DNA of 64,000 nt from Zoroaster sp. YZ-2022 (GCA_029582265.1 CM055830.1:23978163-24042162), one strand, 5' to 3'. Shown: positions 52,101 through 60,642, counted from the first letter of the stretch. The notes: generated by a model from the sequence alone, not told the origin. Numbers and translations: made by a program.

Positions 52101-54569
52101 TTGGAACGAGGTAGACTATCGAGACAAGGTTGACTGACAACGGAACGGCACCTACGTTTGGAAAGAGACCGCCGCGCCAGGTACATTTTTCTCTGGTGTT
52201 TTTTTTTTGTTTGTTTTTTTAAATTGAAAATTAAATTTAGGTTTTTTAATAATTTTCTTTGACCACTCACATTTTCGAAAAAAATAGAAATTTTAAAACA
52301 TTGATAATTCTGATTGGCCCCTTACATTTTGGTGATAAAAATGATAAAGATAATTTATTCTTGCTTTTAACTCATGATTGCATTCAAAAAATTATTGTAC
52401 ACTTTATCTGTTGAATTCTGGTGTTTATGTGATTTCCATGTTACTTTTTTGACTCCATGTTCTTTACAAATGTTTTCATTACTGTGCTCACTACAATGCA
52501 GAACATTATGAAGTTACATTGTCTGTCTGTTACATTGTACATGTGTTGTCAATGTCTCTCTACCCACAGCTTGTTAGCACTCAGCCCTTCCTCCTCTCTC
52601 CCACGTCTGGCAAAAATATGCAGTCTTTAAACTGTTTATAACTCAACACAATAATGTCTTTGTACTACATACTATACTGAACAGCAAAAGAAACGTCGTG
52701 ATTTTAAATCGTTGATATAACTCAACCACAAGAGTTTTACATGTATCGTTTTCGGGAAATATGCAGTCTAACATCATTCTGAATCATGACTGTGCCTGAA
52801 AATCCTATAGGCGGATGGAATGCGACTTGAATGGTTTTCAAAGTGTATGTTACAAAATATACCTGTTGATATCTTGTATTCATACGACGTTTCTTTTGCT
52901 GTTCAGTATATGTTGCCTCGTCAAATTATTATTATTATTATTATTATACATTTCTGGTAATGAAACCAAGGATGCCTCAAAAGCACACTTAAGCACTGTA
53001 GCTCGGAAGCCTGAGGAAACCTGTAAACAAGGGCGCTTGCTATGTGAACCAGAAATACCGGGGTAAACCCCTACTCTTCCACGATAAGTGTTCTGGGTTC
53101 TTTTACGTGCATTACTTAATCTAGTACACGGGACCTACGGCTTAACGTCCCATCCGAAAGACGAAGCAATTATGGTTAAGTACCTTGCTCAAGGACACAA
53201 GTGTCATGACCGGGGCTCGAACCCACACCCTGCTGCTGGCAACACCAGAACTTGAGTTCGGTGCGCTAGACCGCTCGGCCACGACACTCCACATTATCTC
53301 ATTCTCCAAATCATCTCATTCCCAAATCAGCTTCTGATCTGTACATTGAATTCAAATGATTACCTTTATATCTTGTACACCATCTCCAGCTTGTACAATT
53401 ACACCAGCACCTTCCATGCCTAGGACAGCAGGACATGGTGGCACTCCACCAGGTCCATTATACACACCTTGACGAACGTGTATATCAGCAAAATTAATAC
53501 CAGATGTCATCACTTTCACTAATACCTGCAATATCATATCAAACTTAAGTCAATCTAAGAATTGTTCATAATAGATTAGAATAGAGTATCCACAATACAC
53601 AATGTACTATCCCTCTCCTTGAGGAGTCAAGCTCAAATACTGGACCGTAATCTAATTATATATTGGTATAAACTTTTTTAATAAAAGATTTCTTTTTTAA
53701 TAATTTTTTCTTTTAAATTTTTAAATTTAGGTGTCTTGCCCTTTTCTCCATCTCCCATGCTGCTCTTCTTACCCATTCTAGACTCAATACACTGGCCATC
53801 CCTCCATATCCCTAGCCCCATATGTGTCAATTTGTTTTGATCTGCTAAATAAGACACAATAAAACTCAGTGATGAGGTTCTCTTATCCAAGCAGACAACT
53901 TTGTCATAAAATCCACTCTTGTACTTTTTGTAGGATCATTCACTTCCATTGAAATTATCTAAGAATTCCTGGGATTTATTTGTGTTTACTCGTCAATGTG
54001 GGGCTAGGACCATACAGAGGGATCATCATGTCCAGTGTATTGGCCCTAGAATGGGGCTAAACCAACCCATGAATTTATGCTGAGATCCGATTCATAGCAT
54101 AGACCTGTGTGTAGGACATTGTTCCTTTCCCACCAAAATAAGGAAAGAATGTTGTATCCGACCGCCACTTTTTAAGGGTTTTTGGGGAATTTTTTTGCAA
54201 CTCGGCCTAGGCCTACTTTCAACAGAGGGCATGGTCATGGAATCGGTGTACTAGGGCCTAGTATAATATTATATTATAGACTAGTTTTAAGATGAACACA
54301 GCAACTGAAAATTAGGTCCTACTGGCCTTTTAAAATGACCTTTAAGGGAGGGTAAGGGGAAATTCGGCAAAAGAGAAAGGAGAGGAGCCCCAGGCCCAGT
54401 CCAACAAATTGCTTACTTGCCCATTGGCTGGTTTAGGCATTTGTCTCTGTACTACGTTGAAGTTCCCATATCCACCATATGCAAGAAGCTGCAACTCCTT
54501 TGATGTACATGTACCGTCATCTTGAGCAACTTCCCCAGTACCAATCTCACTGAACCCTTTGCTAGCCAT
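40049..54569 (-). CDS. VAT1: VAT1, synaptic vesicle membrane protein VAT-1 homologue (seven exons)
   Basis: Joined exons 54417-54569, 53364-53525, 49624-49831, 47476-47646, 42485-42574, 40655-40896 and 40049-40135 give 1113 nt, 370 residues plus stop, close to the 393 aa of human VAT1. It is a zinc-free member of the medium-chain dehydrogenase/quinone oxidoreductase superfamily, cytosolic and membrane-associated, reported in vesicle and mitochondrial-fusion contexts. Landmarks: SGINFADIHVRQGVY (substrate domain), GMEGAG, LLVNYLTAYLMLFDFGNLRKG, the NADPH-binding loop AAGGVG (residues 173-178, split by the exon 3/4 junction), VTVFGTAS, YPIDYRTKDYVEEIKKISP, KAVCGFHLGWL, and near the end ERKNIGKVIL. 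ATG at 54569 is chosen because the open frame upstream starts only with TTG after a stop. All splice junctions are GT/AG. Confidence 0.96.
40419..40533. repeat. 20-bp minisatellite, about 6 units
   Basis: Tandem AGTTAAATGCAATCAAATGA in VAT1 intron 6, about 120 nt from exon 6. Confidence 0.95.
40655..40896 (-). CDS. VAT1: VAT1 exon 6
   Basis: Acceptor TTCTTGTAG, donor GTAAGT; phase 1 to 0. It encodes GANVITGETRSVKALVSTWW, then NKAVCGFHLGWLETE and GQIKPRVDSVWEFSR, all matching VAT1. Confidence 0.95.
41010..41090 (-). mobile_element. Penelope-like terminal fragment with hammerhead-like motif
   Basis: The minus strand reads CTGAGGAC, GATCAG, AGCATA, CTGATC, GAAACG (about 41042-41075), the same arrangement as at 13208-13262. 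Nearby AGTTCTAAAAAGAACTGG (41012-41029) is a small inverted repeat like those in the 12955 element. Only the terminus remains. Confidence 0.5.
41122..41867. mobile_element. TTAA MITE 'Q' interrupted by a SINE
   Basis: The left end TTAAAGATGTATTGCC and the right end GGCAATACATCTTTAA are exact inverted repeats with TTAA on both sides. A type I SINE occupies 41150-41519. The interior 41530-41640 is homologous, in reverse, to 60850-60935. Confidence 0.85.
41150..41519 (+). mobile_element. SINE, tRNA-Leu-headed family type I, full length
   Basis: Head CGTGGCCGAGCGGTCTAGC, CTCAAG anticodon arm, B box GGGTTCGAATCCC, and tail GTGCGCTATATAAGTCC plus (ATT)n. The first few head bases differ (GGCAAT for GGAGTG). 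It is nested in the MITE at 41122-41867. Confidence 0.92.
41868..42484. other. VAT1 intron 5 remainder, nothing recognised
   Basis: Unique-looking non-coding sequence up to the exon 5 donor. Confidence 0.35.
42485..42574 (-). CDS. VAT1: VAT1 exon 5
   Basis: A 90-nt exon, phase 1 to 1, too short for simple ORF detection. The minus strand reads GVDIVLDPLSGSDTMKGYSL then LRPMGKIIVFG, between acceptor GTTGATATAG and donor GTAAGA. DPLSGSDT and GY.LLRPMGK are conserved in VAT1. Confidence 0.93.
42559..43340. repeat. 53-bp minisatellite, about 14 units, seeded at the VAT1 exon 5 acceptor
   Basis: Unit includes CAATATCAACACATCGTCAA, then CATACAAAACAAATGTCATC and AACACAATGCTGT. The left-most copy overlaps the real exon 5 boundary (CAATATCAACAC at 42563-42574 is coding). 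Unit variants: TCTTC or TCGTC, 2-bp deletions, and one TACATG insertion near 43210. Long open frames across it are artefacts. Confidence 0.95.
43341..43996. other. VAT1 intron 4 segment, nothing recognised
   Basis: AT-rich sequence with a few ACATGTACATGT motifs. Confidence 0.35.
43997..45315. mobile_element. Kolobok-like TTAA element carrying a THAP exon
   Basis: The left end TTAAAGGTCCTAGGAA (43997) and the right end TTCCTAGGACCTTTAA (45315) are exact inverted repeats flanked by TTAA. A second inverted pair lies inside: GTGACGTAGACCTAGG at about 44183 and CCTAGGTCTACGTCAC at about 45114. A THAP-like exon lies at 44310-44647. TTAA duplications with TTAAAGG ends fit the Kolobok/T2 type; THAP fingers are known in P-type and, to my knowledge, some related animal transposases. 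There is no catalytic core, so it is a deleted, non-autonomous derivative. Superfamily is inferred. Confidence 0.7.
44310..44647 (+). pseudogene. THAP-domain exon with a 2-bp frameshift
   Basis: ATG at 44310 opens MPCRCVVAGCSNTTKEG (Cys 5 and Cys 10 as C-x4-C), SLHRFPPDPKYRRIWTASVK and AKWSGPTEHSMICSA. The expected C-x2-H and FEP segment follows only after a frame change: the DNA is GCTCTGACTTTGAGCC where GCTCACTTTGAGCC is expected, so two extra bases destroy the zinc-binding His. The shifted frame continues FEPTYFDRG, then PDAVPTIFPLSQKAKKRPEK and ends before GTATAG, a plausible donor. AVPTIF is a THAP hallmark. It is either a broken copy or a sequence error. Confidence 0.8.
45316..46900. 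other. VAT1 intron 4 segment, nothing recognised
   Basis: AT-rich unique-looking sequence with a purine-rich run (46793-46830, GAAGAAGAGG-type) next to a T-run (46764-46779). Confidence 0.35.
46901..47078. mobile_element. M-type MITE, diverged copy
   Basis: The right end GTTGTACCTTCCTTTTAA matches 27500-27519 and the left end TTAAGGTGGAAGGTTATA is a diverged inverse. The interior contains TTTCTCAGGGTGATTGATAC, shared with 37188-37204. Confidence 0.5.
47235..47475. repeat. About 65-bp inverted repeat abutting the VAT1 exon 4 donor
   Basis: CCAGGTTGGGGGCAAGCTTT (47250) is mirrored by AAAGCTTGCCCCAACCTGG (47440-47458). Pairing extends over GTGTCC, TTGTTAC and GTAGGTA on both sides, and outward to GGGTCATTCCACC and its mirror. 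The right arm begins about 6 nt past the exon 4 donor. Confidence 0.8.
47476..47646 (-). CDS. VAT1: VAT1 exon 4
   Basis: Acceptor TTGCATTAG, donor GTAAAT; phase 1 to 1. It encodes the second half of the Rossmann glycine loop (GVGWAATQLCKTV), VTVFGTASAHKHDMIK and NGVSYPIDYRTKDYVEEIKK. Confidence 0.95.
47999..48306. mobile_element. piggyBac-like MITE, copy 1 (intact)
   Basis: TTAACCCTCCTATAGG at the left and CATAGGAGGGTTAA at the right: TTAA target duplication with CCCT/AGGG termini, the piggyBac pattern. The interior has two direct copies of CAAAGACACTCAAAATTTGT followed by CCCATTGACTTTGTGCAGT. The family is shared with 59472-60386. Confidence 0.85.
48477..49572. mobile_element. hAT-like element with a nested TTAA element
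   Basis: The outer ends CAGGCCTCCCA (48477) and TGGGAGGCCTG (49572) are inverted repeats of hAT type, with AGAAAG at or within one base of both borders as a possible 8-bp target duplication. Copies of TATAGGTTT lie inside both ends. No transposase is present. Confidence 0.65.
48609..49275. mobile_element. Kolobok/T2-like TTAA element nested in the hAT-like element
   Basis: TTAAAGGGGGACTGACAT at the left and ATGTCAGTCCCCCTTTAA at the right, with TTAA on both sides. The 660-bp interior has no recognisable transposase; open frames there are not convincing. Confidence 0.85.
49624..49831 (-). CDS. VAT1: VAT1 exon 3
   Basis: Acceptor CATGTCAG, donor GTAAGC; phase 0 to 1. It encodes AGERVLFITMHGAWREHVVV, CFVMPDNMTFQEGAALLVNY and GNLRKGKSVLVHMAA, leading into the glycine loop. 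Confidence 0.95.
50160..50445. mobile_element. piggyBac-like MITE, second type
   Basis: TTAACCCTATTACTGTAACT at the left and AGTCACAGAAGGGTTAA at the right. Repeated TTTTGAC(T/C) motifs fill the interior. TTAA plus CCCT/AGGG ends as in copy 1. Confidence 0.65.
50481..50826. mobile_element. piggyBac-like MITE, third type
   Basis: TTAACCCTCCTACTG at the left and CTAGGAGGGTTTA at the right (one TTAA mutated). The interior carries repeated CCATTCAAATGGTTT and GTGGATACACTACACCTTGG segments. It lies 35 bp after the preceding MITE. Confidence 0.65.
50827..52673. other. VAT1 intron 2 segment, unassigned
   Basis: T-rich and unique-looking. 51830-52190 is relatively GC-rich and may be old transposon sequence, but no ends or protein are recognised. 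Confidence 0.35.
52674..52908. mobile_element. Tc1/mariner-like MITE
   Basis: TACTGAACAGCAAAAGAAAC then GTCGT at the left is mirrored by ACGACGTTTCTTTTGCTGTT then CAGTA at the right: inverted repeats of about 24 bp with TA at both edges. No transposase. Confidence 0.75.
52925..53290 (-). mobile_element. SINE, same tRNA-Leu head with a different body (type II)
   Basis: From 53290 on the minus strand: GGAGTGTCGTGGCCGAGCGG, CTCAAG arm, and B-box variant GGGTTCGAGCCCC, as in type I. The body then changes: CTTTCGGATGGGACGTTAAG, CCGTAGGTCCCGTGTACTAG and GTAAAAGAACCCAGAACACT, ending in ATT repeats (52925-52947 on +). Confidence 0.85.
53364..53525 (-). CDS. VAT1: VAT1 exon 2
   Basis: Acceptor TATTGCAG, donor GTAATC; phase 0 to 0. 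It encodes VLVKVMTSGINFADIHVRQG, the active-site-lining motif of the quinone oxidoreductase fold, and PAVLGMEGAGVIVQAGDGVQ. Confidence 0.95.
53526..54416. other. VAT1 intron 1
   Basis: Holds a degraded K-family MITE at about 54217-54330 (GGGCATGGTCATGGAATCGG, AGATGAACACAGCAACTGAA). Nothing else is recognised. Confidence 0.5.
54417..54569 (-). CDS. VAT1: VAT1 exon 1 (start codon)
   Basis: ATG at 54567-54569 (minus). It encodes MASKGFSEIGTGEVAQDD then ELQLLAYGGYGNFNVVQRQM and ends PANGQ before GTAAGC. YGGYGNFNVV is the conserved N-terminal GGY motif. The acidic leader is lineage-specific. Upstream the open frame lacks another ATG and reaches an in-frame TAA. Confidence 0.9.
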
Positions 54570-54620
54570 TTCTTCCCCTTCCTCAAACCAGTTGTATGTT
54601 GATATGTCAGAAGTATGCAA

Positions 54621-57600
54621 AGATAGTAACGTTAGAGCGCCGTTCTTATTTTAGTACTTTTATAGTCGAGTCGGCGCTGATCTTTGGTCAGAAGTTACAC
54701 ACAATACACAAAGTACACCCCCACTTTACTATCTCATATCGTCTAGCGCTAGCGCCCTCAATGGCAGTCGTCTGAGGTTTACATTAAATCATTAACTAAG
54801 GGTGCACTGATAACCTCCCGCAGCAATCAATACAATGTTAAAAAACCATTCAAAATACTTAGAAATCTCAAAAGCTTTAAAACTAAAAGACAAAATATTT
54901 ATTGATGTCTAACCTTTTATTGTATTCTCAATTTAATGTGGATATAGTCTAGAGGCCCGTCGAGTTATTATCTCAAATCTTTGTTTTTCAGAAATAAATT
55001 GAGGGTATAAAAATTATGATAAACACAGTTTGGTGACTATTTAGTAGGGTGCAACCAAGTTAATGCTGCTGACAAAAACCAATAGCGCATGCTTAATCCA
55101 GGATTTTATCCGGTTGGGGGAGGCTTGGAGAGGAGACTTTTTCAACTTATTAACCGACGATCGGATCACCGTTATTCCATGGGCGTCGATCAATAGTGGT
55201 CAGAAGAGACATGTCTCTCCACTTTGGGGTGGTTGGGGTTGAAGGAAAGTATACCAAATCCCCCACTTTTTTATGGCCCATAAAAAAATACATAAAACTA
55301 AATATTTTAGCATATCTTGACTGCTGAGGAGTAACACCAAAAATATTCATAGAGCATAAAGAATGCCACTGGCGGGATCGTTGCTATCATGGAGATCAAT
55401 AGGCAGACACCTACACGCTCGGACAGAGGCAAGTCTACCATCTTGACTTGTTGGGACACTGGAAATTTAAAGGACCACATTTTCCCATCCATTGGCGTCA
55501 ACCAGTTTTAATATTATTTGAGGTTAATTGATATGAGAGACATGCATTCCCCACTTTTGAGTGTGGGAAATATCAATAATTGCCCCCATTATTTGGATGG
55601 CCCATACAAAAATAATGCCCCAAATAATTAGGCCTATATATATGTAGGCCTACCCTGAATCCTGAAGAGTATGCTACAATACGTCGTTTTGCAACCCCAC
55701 AAACGTCTCAAGCGCTCAAAGGTGCGTTCTTAAATCTTGAAACCAAAACCTTTTTTTTTTCGGTTGGGCAAGAATACTTCACAAACTTAGTTTTCATATT
55801 GCATCAGAATCAGAACATTTCCGGGACCCTTGGAAGGGTCGACCTGGCCCCCGGCCGTTAATAGCAGATGCTGGTGCCTTTTTACTGCAAGAATTACAAA
55901 CTCGCAAATCATGGGTGTGGTTTGACAAAAGTAAAATCCTGAAAAAATGGGTAGCAAGCCTGGGTCTTCCTGTGGTCTAGAGGACAAAGCCCATGAATCT
56001 CCTAGATGTAAAGGCGATTTTTTCCCAACCGGGCAAAAGACGGAGCGCCGGATTTCTTTGGGAAAATTATGAAACATCCAGAATTCCGGCAATAGCCAGA
56101 AAACTGGCATCCCTGCAATAAGTCAGCCTGGGTGTAATTTTACAAAAACCTGAAAAATGGATAGCAGGCCTGGGTCTCCCTTTGGTCTCAAGGACAAAGC
56201 CCCCTGAACCTCATGGATGTTTAATTTTTGAGGATATACAGACTCTCCACACATCACAACAAACAAGAAACTAGAGGTTTGGACACAATACAGGCTACTT
56301 CTTTCTTTCCTTGGTGGCTACTTCTCTTCTTTCAACCCTACTTTTGAGGCAAAGGAAGATTTGTAAAAAAAAAAAAAATCCTGAAATTAGGAAAAATCCT
56401 GAGAAATCACAGGCAAATATAATGTCTAAAAATTACAAATTTTGTCAGAAGCTTGTCAGGCCCCATAATAAATTTAGGCGCCTGATTACTACTAAATCAT
56501 GCTGAAAAAATATGTGAAATACTAAATACTGAACTACACATATTTGTTTGCCTTTTTTCAAAGAAATCAACGATTTTCAGAAAAAATATTGCATTACAGC
56601 CTGTGAAATAGTCAAAACACAGGCAATACAATATTTAATACACACTTAAAAATACGCTACTTTAAAACAGATTCGAGGGGACATTCTCATCTTTTGGACA
56701 TACATATAAAAGCAGTGTCGCTTACATTGCCAATTCGAAAATTCCCTTTAATTTGTCTACTTCATCTATTCAGACATGAAATAATAAAATCCTTCAGTCA
56801 CAAGACAAATTATTGTACTCGAAACCTTTATTAGGAAGTATGTCACATCTTGCAATTATTAGGCAAACTAGATAATGCTCAAATTGACTCCACTGTCTTT
56901 AGTACATTTAATAATTTCAAATTATTATCAGTGACAGACTACAATTGGTGGGTAGTACAGGCAAAGATACAATGTATTAATTAGAGACAAACATGCCCAT
57001 GGGTGATTTTTAGCCTCTTAATGAAGTAAACCACATTAATTAGTGGCTAACCCTAATTGTGACAACCTATATCCAATGAACCCTAGTAAACCACAGTAGT
57101 GAGTGGTGATCCTTAGCAGTAGATAGTACACCGAACCTACCCAATGAACCCTAGTAAACCACAGTAGTGAGTGGTAATCCTCAGCAGTAGATAGTACACC
57201 GAACCTACCCAATGAACCCTAGTAAACCACAGTAGTGAGTGGTGATAATTAGCATTAGATAGTACACCTAACTGACCCAATGAATCCTCCCTGCTTTGAG
57301 GCATGAGAAATGTATAAATGATATTATGTACAGGTTGGAATGGCTGTTAGTCATCTCATGTCCATGTAGGTGTATGTATAAACATCATCAAATGTTGATA
57401 ACTATCTTCCATATATAAAAATCGGTAAAAAAGATACTTCTGCCCCATGAAAACAATTTAAACATAACATACATTATTCAAATCCTTCTTGAATGGCTAA
57501 TCAGCTCTGATAACTAACACTACCAGTATTTCTGCTTTCCTTAGAACATTATGAATTAAACCATGCTTTGTTTATCTCAACAGTTGACATAGCTTACTAG

Positions 57601-58072
57601 TCAGTGAATATCTTAGATTTGGTAATAACAATTAATATATGATATATGAATAACAATTTGAAAAAAAAATCATTTTTTGATTTAAGCAATGATAATGAGG
57701 GTGTCATTGAATCCAGAATTCATGATTAGTAAAAATCCTCCATATGAATATATAGGAACACAAGTCTGCAAGTATGAAACTTGACTGATGAGAATTCTAA
57801 CCAGGAGAAACATTCAGACTCGTACATGAAATCTACATTAAAGTCTTTGAATACAATACAGATGTCTTATTCACAATTAGTTTCTGTAAATGTGATAAGA
57901 AGAAACCTAACAAGCTGTATCAAGACAACATGTTTACATACTCAATAGAAGTAGCTTGATGGCAGTTACTAGGCTGATCTTGCTGGTTTGTATTACTCCC
58001 AAAGGTGTATTATGACTTCATCTCAACCACAACACTGGACCAAACGGAAAACAAAACCCTTACATCCAAAGA
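54621..58072. other. VAT1 5' flank and HSP60 3' flank
   Basis: Contains the VAT1 promoter region (not resolvable by eye). An imperfect duplicated segment, CCTGAAAAA(A)TGG to GACAAAGCCC, occurs at about 55930-56000 and 56145-56200. No coding exon is recognised. Confidence 0.4.
57073..57280. repeat. 68-bp minisatellite, 3 units
   Basis: Unit starts CCAATGAACCCTAGTAAACC and includes CAGTAGTGAGTGGT and GATAGTACACC, period 68. The third unit is diverged. Confidence 0.93.
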
Positions 58073-58078
58073 TTTATT
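58073..58078 (-). terminator. Candidate HSP60 poly(A) signal (AATAAA)
   Basis: TTTATT on + is AATAAA on the coding strand, about 123 nt past the HSP60 stop. Position is plausible; not otherwise tested. Confidence 0.4.
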
Positions 58079-58200
58079 TCCTCACGTAAATAAATAAAAG
58101 ATGTGAACACGGAAAAACATTACACACTTTCTTCATCTTATACAACAGCAGTAAAATACAAGGTCTATGAAAAGCCACATTTCTCTGCAAGTTAAGGTGT

Positions 58201-58371
58201 TTACATTCCACCCATACCACCCATTCCACCCATTCCACCCATTCCACCCATACCACCCATTCCACCCATATCTGGTCCACTTTCTTCTTTAGGTAACTCA
58301 GTAATTATAACTTCAGCTGTTGATAAGAGAGAAGCAACTCCTGCTGCATCAACTATTGCCGTTCTGACAAC
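58201..58371 (-). CDS. HSPD1: HSP60 last exon with (GGM)7 tail
   Basis: Acceptor CCCAACAG; 56 codons plus TAA at 58201-58203. It starts [16 protein letters not shown] and ends PDM(GGM)7. The tail is encoded by alternating GGTGGAATG and GGTGGTATG units. Confidence 0.95.
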   Translation of the reverse strand, partial: VVRTAIVDAAGVASLLSTAEVIITELPKEESGPDMGGMGGMGGMGGMGGMGGMGGM

Positions 58372-60592
58372 CTGTTGGGAAATGAAATTTTAAAAATGGC
58401 ATCATGAATTCAAATGAAATATGAAAAAAAGAACTGGCTGCAAGCACTCTCTTTAAAAAAACTAAATAGTAATTACCTTCTCTTTCGGAATTCAAAGTTT
58501 AAGAGGTTTAATATTGACAACCTTGCGGAATTTGCAAAACAGTCTAGTTTAAATCTCAACTATCACTAATTAGTGATATTGTGGTTTTGATAAGAACTGT
58601 AGGTGTCTTCTAGAAGGACTAGAAGACCCTAGTCATTGTCAAAATGTAGAGAAGACCTACAGTGTTCTTATCAGAACCACAATCTTATTTAGCGTTAGTT
58701 GAGATGTAAACCACATGGTGTAACTTTGAACTGTTCCTTTTATTATGAAGAGAAAATATGTAAACCAACTAATAAACAGTGTATCCTCTTATTTTAATTG
58801 TATTGAAAACAAAAGCAGCATAGATGCATTAGGAACGTGACTATTTATTGGCATTTGTTAAAATGTAGTAACCCAATTATTTATTTCTCTCTGAAATGAA
58901 AATTTAGTAGAAGCAGAAAAAAATAATACAAAAGCCCATCATTTTAGCTACCTTGAGTGAAACAAATCATGATAACTTGACTCCTTCAAAACACCTAAAC
59001 ATGTTCATCAGTTTTGCATATTACCAATGCTATTTTATGGTAAAATGGTTTTATTTTTCAACATTTATAGTTGTTGATGGAAACAAGATGAGATTGCTAC
59101 AACACAGATATAATCAACACTTAAACCTGTTGAGGTCTTTTTACTTCACCTTGGAAGATTAATTAAAATAGTTAGCTTTCATAAGATTTGTCACCTGCTT
59201 AGTTACTAGTATTAATACCTTTGTTCCAGCCTCATTACCACTATAGAATACTTCACATTTAACATTTCTCCATATGTTACTTTGTAATTTATAAACAATC
59301 TATGAATTTGCATTATTAATCTGAACACAAACAAATCTAAGAAAAGCAAGTCTAACTGTTGTTCATTGTAGTTGTAACACTGATAAACAATATCTTTGTA
59401 GTAATTTGTGGTTAGCTAGACAGGCATGAATTATGAATATCGGCAGGCGCATGCAACAAAGTCTAGAACTATTAACCCTCCTATAGGTTTCATTTCATTT
59501 ATTAACACATATTCCAATGTTGACAACAATATCAAGAGGTCCTTCAATATGCAAAGACAAAATTAGTAACATGAAAAGACTAATTATGAGAGAAAAGCTT
59601 GTCAACATTGAGGAAACGAAGAAGCCGGGGCTTTTATTCCTTTCCCTACCCCCACCCCTCCCCTTAATTACAAAATGACAAAGTTACTGGACAAATACAG
59701 AAGACTACATTCAACAATAACATTGGCAGGAGATCAGACCAAATAATAAGTCAATTAAATAGCATCATTGAGCAACTTAAATTTAAGTTTTTTTGTAAAC
59801 GTTTTAAGAGAGCGAGACTGTTTGACATCATCAGCCAGACTGTTCCAGAATTTAATTCCACATTGTTGGGGACTATTTTTAAATAAAGAGGTACGATCAA
59901 AATGTTGATACAAATGTTTCCTGGATGAGCTTCTGGTTACGTGACAGTGAACATCTGAAGTTAAAATAAACGATTGTTGCAAGCAAGGGGGTAATAAATT
60001 GTTCATTTGTTTGTACATAAATTTGCCAAGATTAAGGTAATAAATATATGTTAATTTGAGCAAATTTTAACACTCAAAGACACTCAAAATTTGTATGTCT
60101 CTCTTAACCCATTGACTTTGTGCAGTGCACTCAAATACATGCAAGCACATGTGGCTGTGATAGGAGGTCAAATCCAAAGACACTCAAAATTTGTATGTAA
60201 CTCACAACCCATTGACTTTGTGCAGTGCACAAAGGTCAAACCAAAACCACTGACAGTACATACACAGCTCTGTGTGACTCTGTGGTTTGACCTACCAATT
60301 GGCAATGCAACCAAAAATACTCAAGTGACTGTCTGTGGGTGCCATGCTAACTGGGCCAAATTTCAGCCTGGGCATAGGAGGGTTAATATAATTGAGATGA
60401 CTTTTATAAATACCTTTGTGGGGTCCATTATTCCAGCTTTGACCATGTCAACATATAGCCCATTCAATGCATCATATCCAATTTCTGTGTCTGAAGTCAA
60501 TAGCTTAGCAACAACGAGAGAACCTTCTACACCTGCATTGGTTGCTAGCTGATAACACGGCATCTGAAGAGCCTTGCGAATAATGTTAATAC
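58201..60592 (-). CDS. HSPD1: Mitochondrial 60 kDa chaperonin HSP60, last two coding exons (5' part outside window)
   Basis: Exons 60414-60592 and 58201-58371 join in frame (GT/AG, phase 0) to give the C-terminal 116 residues of the group I chaperonin that folds proteins in the mitochondrial matrix as a ring with HSP10. The fragment covers the end of the equatorial domain. Diagnostic segments are [50 protein letters not shown] and [11 protein letters not shown]. The flexible tail is DM followed by seven GGM repeats, then TAA. GGM tails are typical of group I chaperonins and line the folding cavity. The remaining roughly 450 residues must lie above 60592; I could not find another exon up to 64000, so the next one is probably beyond the window. 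Confidence 0.95.
58470..58735. mobile_element. Foldback element in the HSP60 intron
   Basis: AAATCTCAACTATCACTAAT and ATTGTGGTTTTGATAAGAAC then TGTAGGTGTCTTCT are mirrored by AGAAGACCTACAGTGTTCTT, ATCAGAACCACAATCTTATT and TAGCGTTAGTTGAGATGT. The arms are about 75 bp around a short loop at 58615-58655. The CACATGGTGTAACTTTGAA edge resembles the end of the 12955 palindrome. Confidence 0.7.
58736..59471. other. HSP60 intron segment, nothing recognised
   Basis: AT-rich non-coding sequence; a 69-codon open frame at 58953-59162 shows no recognisable family. Confidence 0.35.
59472..60386. mobile_element. piggyBac-like MITE, copy 2, split by a retrotransposon
   Basis: TTAACCCTCCTATAGGTTT at the left and CATAGGAGGGTTAA at the right, the same family as 47999-48306. 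The interior is about 90 percent identical by eye, plus a 28-bp segment starting AAAGGTCAAACC near 60231 that copy 1 lacks. A retroelement 3' end is inserted after ATAGGTTT (about 59490-60065). Confidence 0.88.
59487..60065 (-). mobile_element. 5'-truncated CR1/Jockey-like retrotransposon 3' end
   Basis: The minus strand encodes 102 codons: [20 protein letters not shown], then [14 protein letters not shown] and [20 protein letters not shown] with a short Lys-rich end. This is the typical C-terminal tail of non-LTR reverse transcriptases; no catalytic motif remains. The 3' tail on this strand is AAATGAAATGAAA (at about 59488-59500). Confidence 0.8.
60414..60592 (-). CDS. HSPD1: HSP60 penultimate exon
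   Basis: Acceptor ATACCAATAG, donor GTATTT; phase 1 to 0. It encodes [40 protein letters not shown] and [12 protein letters not shown]. Confidence 0.95.
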
Positions 60593-60642
60593 CTATTGGT
60601 ATAAATGAAAACATTAATAAGAACACATCCCAATAAACAATA

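Noticed and set aside
54342..54620. VAT1 start at TTG 54620 giving a 17-residue longer N-terminus
   Set aside because: TTG is a poor eukaryotic start, an in-frame TAA lies not far upstream, and ATG at 54569 fits the family length.
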